From Parachlorella kessleri (Eukaryota > Chlorophyta > Trebouxiophyceae > Chlorellales > Chlorellaceae), in assembly GCA_001598975.1 (NCBI GenBank), contig BBXU01000524.1:1-11613 (forward strand): a stretch of 11,613 nt of DNA. Reading direction: 5' to 3'. The notes beneath the pieces are model-generated. The model was given only the letters and a program-made list of their open reading frames with translations. It ran no database searches and was not told the DNA's origin. A program made the position numbers and the translations under genes. This document shows positions 1-8,700 of the stretch, one piece after another (within the stretch, counting starts at the first letter, position 1; each line of letters opens with the position of its first letter).

Positions 1-56
1 GTGTACTGGCTTCCCTGGGGTTTCTCGGTGTTGCAGTAGGCCTAGGGGCAACTTTG

Positions 57-130
57 CAGGTTTAAGCCCCACCCTTGAGTTCTACACCCTGCCCTCCCAC
101 GAGCTCGGCCCATGGTCGGAAGGTTACTAG
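57..130 (+). pseudogene. Decayed duplicate of the start of the first HECT exon
   Basis: About 44 of 51 bases match the acceptor and first residues of the exon at 174. The copy keeps a CAG acceptor (57-59) and would read [15 protein letters not shown], against [15 protein letters not shown] in the real exon. The offset between the two acceptors is 114 bp, a multiple of three, but the frame hits TAG at 128-130, so use of this acceptor would end translation. Most likely a local tandem-duplication remnant left in the intron. Confidence 0.7.
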
Positions 131-173
131 AGATTTGTCACCCCTTTTCCCCCACCCTGCGCATCCCATGCAG

Positions 174-3100
174 GCCTGGGCCCCACCCTGGAGTTCTACA
201 CCTTGCTCTCCCACGAGCTCCAGCGCAAGTCGCTGGGCCTGTGGCGGCACACCGAGGTGCTTGGAGGCGAGGAGGCAGCTGACCCCGCCAGCCGCCCCGG
301 CAAGGGTCGCCTACCACGCTCCGCAGCAGCGGAGGCAGCTGTAACCACCATCAAGGCGGGGGTAGCGGGGCAGGTAAGGCAGCGCCCATCTGGAGTTGCT
401 GGTTGCTGAGCCTGTCATTGGTGCCTACTGTGGTATGCTTGCGCAAGGGGTGGGGCACCGCTGTTGGGCAGGCTCCTCACAGGGAAAAGGAGAACTAGCT
501 CTCCACTGGGCGGGCGTGGTGCCCTCCTGTGCTTTGTCAAGCCATTAGCGGGCCCTTGGGCGATGAATTGGACGCTGAATGATCGCTGTCTAGGCGGAGT
601 CAGTGTGCCGGGGGGACGCGCTTCTCATCCAGTCTACTGTAGCGTCTTGAGGGGCATGGCTTGCTTTTTACACACACCACTCTGCTTCCATGTGTCGTTG
701 ACCATTTCAGCCTTTGCTGCGCTGCTCTAAGATGGCCAAAACAGGCTGCTCCCAGTCAAAGACCCTGACCTGCCGGCCTGTAAGTTCTGCTTAAAGGTGA
801 CTTGGTGGTAAAGGGATGCCATCCTGGCTGCCACCCGTGCAGCTAGCAGCCCCCGGTGGTGCCCCGGGCCCTCTAGCGGGGGAGCTGCCCCCTCCCGCGG
901 CTGACGTGGATGGCAGCGAGGCGGTCCAGAGCGCGGATTTGGTCAGGGCGCCACAGGGGCTGTTCCCCGCCCCGCTGGCGCCAGTGGACCGCAGCCCTAG
1001 AGCTCAGGTGTGTCTCAGGCATGGCTCGGGCTTGCCTTGGGTGCCCCCTTTGGGGCCGTGTGAGGGAGGGGCTGGGAAGGTTAATGGCAGGCAAAGCGGA
1101 CTGGTGGCGGCACTTGCAGCCCCGCTGGCGGCGTTGGGCCCTCCTGTTCCTCCTTACCTACCTGGTCCCGCCTCCTTGGGGGACTCATGCAGCATGGTCA
1201 GGTGGCGGTATGCTGTTGACAAGACTAGACTAGACTAGACTTTCTACCTGGCAGGCCGTGTCCACCTGTGAGGTGCTGAGCAAGGGGGAAACCTTTGAAC
1301 GCTGTACTGAAGTTATTTGTGATGCGCCCCTTCCCTTCTCTGCCCTCCTGCATGCAAGGGCTTCCCAGCTGCTTCGGGCCCCTCACAGCACGCGACCACC
1401 CTTTCTGACCATCCTTCCCCTTGCACTCTCCCTCACTCGAGACTGTAAACGGTCATCTTACCCGCTCCCCCGCCCGCCTGCAGGCGGTGCGCTACTTTGG
1501 CCTGTTGGGCAAGGTGACCGCTAAGGCTCTCCAGGACGGCCGCCTACTGGACCTGCCGCTGTCGCCGGTGTTCTACCGCCTGGCGCTGGGGGGGCGTGTA
1601 GACCTGTACGACATCCGCAAGTTCGACGCCGGCCTAGGTGGGTGGCAGTATCGAATCCTGGGATCAGATCCGTTAGGATTTACATGCGCTGGGGGGCCGG
1701 GTGGACCTGTACGACATCCGCAAGTTTGATGCCGGCCTAGGTGGGCGGCAGTTTCGGTTCCTGGGATCGGACGAGGTAGAATCTGACGCCGCTGGGGGCC
1801 GGGTGGACCTGTACGACATCCGCAAGTTCGACGCCGGCCTCGGTGGGTGGCAGTGTAGATTCTGGGATCGGATCGCGCGCATGTCACACTCTTATGCGGT
1901 TCTATGCCTTCTGGGCTGCCTTGCTAGTAGAGCAGGGGAACAGCGGCAAAGAACCCCGATTCAGGCGTGCCCCTTCTGCTTATTACATGGGATTTTCTCC
2001 CCTTGGTCCCCCCCCTGCAGGCGCCTCTGTGGAGAAGCTGCACGCTGCCTACCACGCCCACCTGGGAGCTGGGCGGAAGGGCCCCCTGCTGGTGGATGGC
2101 TGCCCCGTGGAGGACCTGTGCCTGGCATTTGTGCTGCCGGGCTATCCGCAATTCGAGCTGGCAGCCAACGGGTCAGAGGTACGCCTTGTACCTGCGTGTC
2201 TGGTGTGGTCTGGTTATGAAGCTGTTGGGGTACCCCCGATTCGAGCGGTAGCCAACGGATCAGAGGTACGCCTTGTGCCCGCGTCTATGGCATTGGGAAA
2301 TATGCTAGGCATGGGTGGCTCCTGTGCCTTGATGTGTTTCCTTGGTCATGGCACCAGCGCCCAGGTGTGGGCTACTGGAGCAGTGCACCGCCCACTGGCA
2401 AAGGCTGCCCTCTTTCTTCAGCATGCCAAAAGATGGCTTGAGTAGGGAAGAGCTGTGGGTGGGGCTATTGGGGGGCATTTTTGTGGAGAAGGAGCGCTGG
2501 CTTCGGCCAGGTACTTGCTGCCTGGTATGGTGGGTCTGTTGTATAGACTGCCTGCCACTTTCCTGGCGGTGGCTGCTGGTGACACTGCCGATAACTGGCT
2601 GGACAGGCTGCTGCAGCACCTTGTCTAGAATGCGCATGGGAGTAGATCCGAGTGCGCATGGCAGTAGATAAGGCGATTGACTAGCGGGGCCCAGGCGTGT
2701 TTGCTGGTGGTTACGCTGGCCGAGGTTAGGAAGTGCCGTTTAGATGCCTTACCGGGAACATAGGTTGAGTGTCATGCACGTGATACCAGTGCCTGTGACA
2801 GCAGATTTTGAGACCCACGTTTCTGCTGCAGGTCATTGTCACTGCTGGCAACATTCGGGAGTACATTGATGCAGTGGTGGATGCCACCCTGGGGACGGGG
2901 GTCAGCACACAGGTAGGTATCTGTACGCAGTCGTGTCTATGTCCATTCCATATGGGCGCCGGATGTTCTTTGAGTAAATGATGAGTCGTTGCACGGCCGC
3001 ACCTGCTGCACGTACATGGGCCTTGTACTTGTTGTGGAGGTGACCTATGTTAAGACTTCTTTTGTTGCCCCTGTGGTCTGAGGCCTGGGCGTACTTACTT

Positions 3101-4690
3101 GTTGATTTGTTTACTTATCTTCTTCTGGGGGTTGATGGCTGCACAGGTGGATGCCTTCCGTGAGGGCTTCAACCAGATCTTCCCCCTGGACTCGCTCCAA
3201 TACTTCTACGAGGATGAGATCGAGGCCATCCTCTGCGGTAGGGGCCCCGGCGGAGCTGTCAAGCTATGCCGTCGTACCAGTGTTGCATGCAAGGCTGTGG
3301 AAGTGGGTGTGCTGCAGTGGTTGCCCTGGTTGGCAGGGGAAGCAGGAGGCCTGAAGCCCATCATGCAACCCCTTGCATTGTTTTTACTCCTGGCCTCGTG
3401 GAGGTAGCTGGCCATTGTTGGCGTCGGCTCGTCCTGACCTGACTACTTACCACCTCTCGCGCCCCCCTCTCCCCTTCTCCTGTGCAGGCACGGGCGAGCG
3501 GTGGAGCGTGGAGCAGCTGCAGGACAGCATCAAGTTTGACCACGGCTACACCTCGCAGTCCACGGCGGTGCGCCACTTCTTGGAGGTGCTGGCGGAGCTG
3601 GATGCCCTGGACCAACGCAGGTGGGGCGGGTGTGGGGTGTGGTGTGGGAGGGGGATGCCACCAGAGAGTGTGTTCTGGCTTGAGTGAAGATGGGGTGCAC
3701 CAGGCAGCAAGTGTTGCTTCGTGACGGACGAAATGCACACGACAGCAAGGGTTGGACAGCAGTGTGACGATGCCAGCTGCGTCCGTCGTCAACCCGGAAG
3801 TGGGGGGCAGGTGAATCAGCGTGAAGCGCGCATTCGTAAATGCCGGCGGGACTGGACGCCCGACAGCAGCGCAACCGAGGTGGTAGGTGCCCAGGCATGA
3901 GTTCTGCACCTTGCCCGCTGGGCTAGCAGACAGGGAACCTGCTATGGTTGCTGCCGCTGGTGGCTTCGCATCAAGCTACCGCGTACAGTGCTAGCGTGGC
4001 GCAGGCCTTCCATCCCCCCCTTGGTGTGGGCCGCAGGTTCCTGCGGTTTGTGACCGGCAGCCCCCGCCTGCCCCCGGGCGGCCTGGCAGCGCTCCAGCCG
4101 CGGCTGACAGTGGTCCGTAAGCTCTCCGCAGCGGCAGGTGAGGTCGTGAGATGGTCGTTAGCCTACCTATGGGGCTTTGCGCACTGCTTTCTGACAGTTC
4201 GTCCAGCCACCAGAACTGCGGGGGCAACTCAGTCTAGGCGTCGTTTTGCTCCATATCCAAATCTAGTTGTTCTGGAGGGTTATGTCTGCGCCACTTGCTG
4301 CTCAGGAGGGACCCACACAGGGTCCTGCAGCATGAACAACACTGGAGGACTCCATTATGAAGCAGTCTTCCATGATCTTCTTGTCATGGGTGGGTCACTG
4401 ATGTTGTGGCCATGGCACCAAGAACACGGCCCCTGCCTGCCCTTGCAGCCGGCGACGCAGCGGCGGGCACCTCCGCCCCGGGCGGGTCCCTTGCCTCCCT
4501 AGGCATCAGTGGAGCCAGCGCCCCTCCTGGCACCAGCGCCCCCATCCGTAGCCTGGTGGATGGGGACCTGCCCTCTGTCATGACCTGCGTCAACTACATC
4601 AAGCTGCCGCCCTACTCCCGCAAGGATGTGGCCCGGGAGCGGCTGCTGTTTGCTATCAGGGAGGGCCAGGGCTCCTTTGATTTATCATGA
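174..4690 (+). CDS. UPL3: HECT-type E3 ubiquitin ligase (UPL3/UPL4 class), 3' part, nine exons
   Basis: HECT ligases take ubiquitin from an E2 onto their own Cys and pass it to a substrate. Exons read from the sequence: 174-373, 843-1007, 1484-1637, 2021-2178, 2832-2912, 3147-3237, 3488-3620, 4037-4137, 4449-4690. All junctions are GT..CAG and the phases close exactly, giving about 440 residues. Visible HECT landmarks in order: [109 protein letters not shown], and the C-lobe [14 protein letters not shown] ending EGQGSFDLS. The DLPSVMTC and GQGSFDLS ending is typical of plant UPL3/4, whose N-terminal armadillo part would lie upstream of base 1. Introns of 230-650 nt hold no other gene; three of the upstream ones carry copies of exon edges (listed separately). 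The assignment to UPL3 rather than UPL4 is by family resemblance only. Confidence 0.93.
1223..1242 (+). repeat. Short GACTA pentamer repeat
   Basis: About three and a half units of a 5-bp motif (ACTAG/GACTA) lie in the second full intron of the HECT gene. It is a simple microsatellite just upstream of a plausible but probably unused acceptor (CTGGCAG ending at 1253). Confidence 0.6.
1585..1870 (+). repeat. Three tandem copies (period 102-103 bp) of a HECT exon end with its 5' splice site
   Basis: Copies begin near 1585, 1688 and 1791. Each encodes [16 protein letters not shown] and continues into GTGGG(T/C)GGCAGT intron sequence. Donors lie at 1638, 1741 and 1843. Only the first is in frame with the rest of the gene: the second and third are shifted by 103 and 205 bp, and read-through meets TGA at 1727-1729. 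The first copy is therefore taken as the real exon end; the others lie inside the intron. Confidence 0.85.
2140..2290 (+). repeat. Duplicated exon end and 5' splice site, in-frame offset of 87 bp
   Basis: The end of the exon at 2021-2178 and about 25 bp of intron (from 2140) recur from 2228. Both copies end AAC GG(G/A) TCA GAG followed by GTACGCCTTGT. The donors are at 2179 and 2266, an offset of exactly 29 codons with no stop between them. Copy 2 has a one-base deletion that breaks its own original frame, but in the read-through frame it still ends ANGSE. Confidence 0.8.
2631..2669 (+). repeat. 17-bp near-perfect direct repeat, period 22
   Basis: TGCGCATGGGAGTAGAT (2631-2647) and TGCGCATGGCAGTAGAT (2653-2669) differ at one base. 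Both lie in the 653-nt HECT intron, downstream of the duplicated donor. No function is seen. Confidence 0.6.
3750..3786 (+). repeat. Intronic copy of a dispersed ~30-bp sequence
   Basis: GACAGCAGTGTGACGATGCC followed by AGCTGCGTC, near 3756-3784 in a HECT intron, closely matches a segment near 7640-7669 in an intron of the Cys-module gene. Confidence 0.5.
4449..4690 (+). CDS. Terminal exon of the HECT ligase with the catalytic cysteine
   Basis: This exon enters in phase 1 after CTTGCAG and runs 80 codons to TGA at 4688-4690. Its first half is an Ala/Gly/Ser/Pro-rich insert of about 35 residues that most UPL3-type C-lobes lack or keep short, so it is probably a species-specific flexible loop. 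The second half is the conserved end of the HECT C-lobe. The active-site Cys is the TGC at 4586-4588, inside SVMTCVNY. The protein ends in FDLS, without extra C-terminal residues. Confidence 0.92.
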
Positions 4691-4865
4691 GCCGGGGTGG
4701 TTTTTTGGGGTGGCCCAAAAAGGGCAGGAGCTTGGTAGTTGGTGCGGGGTCAGGGCCAGCGGGCTGGATGTGCGCTGGTGATGTGGCCCGGGAGTCTGTG
4801 TGATGTAGCGTATGCACCTGGATGGGGCAAGGCAGGGTCGGACGGGCGAACCCCTCAGCAGGCCC

Positions 4866-4870
4866 TTACA
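4866..4870 (-). terminator. Candidate TGTAA polyadenylation signal for the minus-strand gene
   Basis: TTACA on the plus strand reads TGTAA on the minus strand. It is the only such pentamer seen between the TAA at 5670 and the HECT stop. TGTAA is the usual polyadenylation signal of volvocalean algae. It would give a 3' UTR of about 800 nt, which is within the usual range for such genomes. A pentamer can occur by chance. Confidence 0.3.
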
Positions 4871-5570
4871 TGGCTATCTGGTGCTTCAACATTATATATG
4901 GAGGTAGCCCGCCGGGCGGGGGCTGTCTTTAGCATGTTGTTATGCAGTGTGTGCATTGCCACCGTGCATGCCACTTTGTGTCAACTGCTAAAATGCTTCT
5001 CTCATAGCCTTCTCAAAACTCAACGCTGGTGGGGCTGTAGGCAGAGGTGTTTTGTAGCCAGGCCGAGTCCTTGGCTAGACTCATGTGGCTATACACGTTG
5101 CAGGTGTGCCTCGGAAGTTGTGGCAATCAAATTGTTTGACCATGATGCCGTGCAATCCTGCCTGCGCTTTGCATGTCAGGTTTTAGCAGGCTGTTATGCA
5201 ACTTTTCTGCCCCTCCCAAGCTGTTGCATGCTGAACGGTTCAACAGTGGTACCATATCTATATTTGTATAGGCTAGCGCCAAACATGTAGTATGCAGGAG
5301 CGTAAATTGATGTGCCTCTGTGAGACAATGTGGATAACGCAGCCAGGATGACAGACACCAAGGTCAAAAGCATCATTGCGTCCAGCTTTGTCTGTACAGT
5401 CATACCGACCATTCCTCGGCTCGCCTTGCACGCCGCAAGAAACCGACGGCCAGAGAGCAGATACCACGGCCAGCTATGAAGGGTTCCCTCCCTGGAAAAA
5501 GTTAATGGACTACAACACAAAAGGCAGATAGCAGTACCCTTTCCACCGTCAACAGCTGTCAACCTCTGCT

Positions 5571-5593
5571 ATCCCAGCTCTGCTAGCTGGGAT
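5571..5593. repeat. 8-bp perfect inverted repeat with 7-nt loop
   Basis: ATCCCAGC at 5571-5578 pairs with GCTGGGAT at 5586-5593. It lies about 75 nt past the stop codon of the minus-strand gene and just before the candidate plus-strand polyadenylation signal, so it would form a stem in either 3' UTR. Confidence 0.5.
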
Positions 5594-5611
5594 GGACACC
5601 CAGCCGCAAGC

Positions 5612-5616
5612 TGTAA
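5612..5616 (+). terminator. Candidate TGTAA polyadenylation signal for the HECT gene
   Basis: This is the first TGTAA on the plus strand after the HECT stop at 4690. It lies about 920 nt downstream and just past a perfect 8-bp hairpin (5571-5578 with 5586-5593). If used, the HECT 3' UTR would overlap the 3' UTR of the convergent gene. Confidence 0.3.
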
Positions 5617-5669
5617 CGAATCCCACCTGCCACCTCTACAATCTTGGTAAGTCTTGGACTGTGCCTCTC

Positions 5670-5753
5670 TTAGACTGTTAGGTTGGCTTCGATCTTCGTT
5701 TGGTTGACATAGGTGATCACCTGCTGCAGCCCGTACTGGCCAATAGCCTTGGC
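5670..5753 (-). CDS. Terminal exon of the Cys-module gene
   Basis: Acceptor GGTATGCAG in phase 0. It encodes 27 residues, AKAIGQYGLQQVITYVNQTK followed by IEANLTV, and TAA at 5670-5672. Two more N-glycosylation sequons (NQT, NLT) occur, the second three residues from the end. There is no GPI-type or membrane tail in this reading. Confidence 0.8.
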   Translation of the reverse strand, partial: AKAIGQYGLQQVITYVNQTKIEANLTV

Positions 5754-8700
5754 CTGCATACCGCATGTAATGGACAGACACTCAGTTAGTCAATACCCCG
5801 TAAGCATAACATGTATAGCCCGTAAGCATAACATGTATAGGCTGTGCACCCAGCACATATAGCTGGACGCACCAGCGGCAATGGAAGGATGGAAAGAAAG
5901 CATACCATGTGAGGTGCAAGCGTGCGCCCCAGGCCTGCCAGCTTGCCATGCTGGGCCATGGCAAGAAGCCCTGCTGGGACCCGCTGTGGGTGCTAGGACA
6001 GCCTAGCTGCCCATCCACAGCACCACCATTACTCAGTCAAGTCACCACCACCCAGCAGCAGCCAGTCACCGCCAGCGGAATTTTCACGGCTGATGCAGAT
6101 AATGCACAGCAATGGGGCAGCCGTTATGGTGTTTGCAAGGACCGGGCAAGTGCTCCAAATTTGTTGAGCATGCACATAGCCGCCACGGCAGCAAAAGGGC
6201 ATCCCACCTGGCTGACGCTGGTGGCGTTGTTTAGGTAGGCGGTGGTGTTCTGGTAGATGAAGTTGAACACCTCGTAGGCTGGCTGCTCGACCAGACAGAT
6301 GGCAGCCACTGTGGTGGGCGGGGCCTGGGGGCAGGCGGAGTCTGCCAGGTTGGCATCTTCTTTGAGGGAGCAGCACACTGCCAGGTTGGCTGCACCATGC
6401 ATGAGAAGGAAGAGGTGTGACGGACCAGTTTCACTCGGAGTGGTCGATACGGTCAATATGATACAATAGAAGGCGATGTTGGCAGTGAGTCATTAGGCAG
6501 CATGCAGGCCACGCCGCACCAACTCAAGCCACCACCTAGAGACAGAGGGGGCATAGCCCCAACGCCTATACCAAAGACACATACGCGGCTATGCCTAGCG
6601 TGGCACGCAATGTAATAATAATAATAATAATAATAGTTAATATGATACAATAGTAGCATGCAACATCCTGCTGCTTGAGTGGTTGGTCAGCAACCACTCA
6701 CACCCCCCAGCCGTGCCAACTAATAGCCACCTGTCAAAGACGAGACGACAAGGAGGGTGTGGTCAGTGCAGACTGAAGGTGTCACTGTACTACAAGGAGT
6801 ACTTACAAGGGTTGTTGGAGAAGTCGGAGCAGCGGGGTGGCGGGCATGACTGGTCGTAGATCCCAAGATACTCCTTGTTGACGCAGCAGTTGAGGTAATC
6901 GGCTGCAAGCATGCATGGGGCAGCAACACTCGGCCACAGCAGAGCATTTGACTGAAGCATGGCGCGTACCCCTTGTAAAAGAGCCCGACAGGTAGAGGCG
7001 CTGGCCCAGCCCTTCCGACTGCATGCACCCCACATCAAGCCCGGCCAAACATCCCACCAAGTCTTTTGCAGGGAGCAATGACACCTGGCCCCCATAGAGT
7101 GTAGGTACACAATACGTTATGCAGGCAGGTCGGGCGTGCTATTCCAGCGGAACACCTCCTAGGCCCCCTCCCCCCAAAGGCAGTCGCCAGCTACTAGCTA
7201 GCTAGCAGGGGCTTCCTACCTCCGCTGAGGCTGCCGCAGTTGGGTGAGGGTGGCGGAGTGGGTCTGGGACATGTGGGGTCCTGGCCAGGCGGCTTCAGCC
7301 CACAACAGACATGGAAATCACCTGCGGAGCACGCACAGCTATGGTGTCCTACGCAAACATCTGCTGCCACAGCCACCAGTGACCGCTTGGGAACCATAAC
7401 CACAGAGGTCAGCTCTGATGGAACCCACCACCAGCAACTATCAGCACCCACAGCTGCCCAGCTAGGCATGCATGAAAAGCAGCGGGGTGCAACTCAACAG
7501 TTGCTGAGCATTCTGGTGGCTACGGTGTAGTACTCGATCCTCCTAGGTTTCGTGCCTTCATCATATATAGGGTATCATTTGATATCAGTTCTGCCCTTGT
7601 TGAATTTAAGTTGGAATTGCACGTGAAAGGAAGGGGTCAGACAGCAGTGTGGCGGGTGCCAGCTGCGTCAAAAAGCAGGCAAACTTAGAAAGGAGAAGCT
7701 TGTTGAATTTGTCCAGGCTACAGTCAACTGCATTGAGCCTACCCTGCATCCCCTACACACGCTCCACCAAACACCGCTGCTCTTACTTTGGGTCAGAGGT
7801 AGGGTCCCACAGAGCGGCGGAGGGCAGGTCGGGTCGAACCTCCCCTGGCTGAGCACGGTAATGCAGCATGACAAGTAGTCGGCTGCATGCAGGAAAAAGC
7901 AAGGGGGGAGTAGGTCCACCGGGCCACCTTTTAGGGTTGTCACAGCCAATGTGCGTGATGCCTCCGGTGCCTAGCCTGATACTGAATGAGCTGGGATGTG
8001 GACAAAGCGCCAGTGGCTGAAGAACCTTTGGGGGCAAGCGGCACCACAGCCCCCAGCCAGTCAGATATCTAAATCACCCCTGATACACACACGCTGATTG
8101 GCTGGATGCAGAAGGGGCGATACTCACTGGGGGGCCTGGTGTTGCAAAAAGACCCCGGTGGGGGGCCAGGGGGTGGCGGCACAGGTGGCGTAGGGGGGGC
8201 GGGGGAGGGGCTCTTGGGGCTGGGGGGAGAAGGCGGCGGGGGGCTGGGGCTGGGGCTAGGGCTGGGGGAAGGGCTCTTTGGAGGGGAGGGGGAGGGTGAT
8301 GGGGAGAGTGATGGTGATGGTGACGGGGAGGGGGAGGGACTCTTGTTTGGGGGTGAAGGGGAGGGGGAGGGGAAAGGGGAGGGGGAGGGGCTCTTGTTGG
8401 GTGGGGAGGGGCTTGGGCTGGGGGAAGGCGGTGAAGGGGATGGGGACGGGGAAGGAGATGGCGTTGGTGTGCACGCCGGGTCGGTGTTTGCGGGCTTGAG
8501 AGCGCAGCAAGCGCTTTGCTCAGCTGCAGCGCAGGGAAGGGAGGAGGCGGTCAGCCTGCTGCTGTACAGACTGGTTTGCACACCGGCCAGGCGCAATGCA
8601 GCACTGCGCGTTGGCAGGCTTGGCGTACCCATGGCCTGGTAATGTCATCAACCACTGCATGCGCAAGCAGTTCCACGTGCATGGAGGGAGGGAGAAGGAA

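Larger units (their letters stand above)
4691..5669. other. Convergent intergenic region, probably both 3' UTRs
   Basis: The HECT stop on the plus strand and the TAA of the minus-strand gene face each other across 979 bp. No convincing conserved coding exon is seen. A minus-strand open frame at 5194-5562 has a hydrophobic stretch (MMLLTLVSVILAALSTL) but no recognised family and no clear splice link. Composition is lower in GC than the exons on either side, as expected of UTR. Confidence 0.6.

Noticed and set aside
1254..1271. Possible 18-nt microexon (AVSTCE) between CTGGCAG and GTGCTG in a HECT intron
   Set aside because: Both borders are plausible and phase 0 fits, but the HECT alignment runs directly from PRAQ to AVRYFGLLG without it; left out for lack of need.
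1573..1887. Minus-strand open frames with repeated [16 protein letters not shown] blocks
   Set aside because: They arise only because the 103-bp exon-end repeat is read antisense.
3898..3917. GAGTTCTGCACCTTGCCCGC, similar to the HECT exon start GAGTTCTACACCTTGCTCTC
   Set aside because: A 20-nt partial match without an acceptor or further extension; could be another fossil copy but is too short to claim.
7195..7206. CTAGCTAGCTAG palindrome
   Set aside because: Simple 4-bp repeat in an intron with no further structure.
8106..8480. G-rich plus strand as a G-quadruplex regulatory element
   Set aside because: The G runs follow from the Pro codons (CCC/CCT) of the Ser-Pro exon; no need for a separate function.
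8106..8642. Plus-strand Gly-rich open frame of 178 codons
   Set aside because: It is the antisense shadow of the Ser-Pro repeat exon; only the minus strand has matching splice sites and Cys modules.
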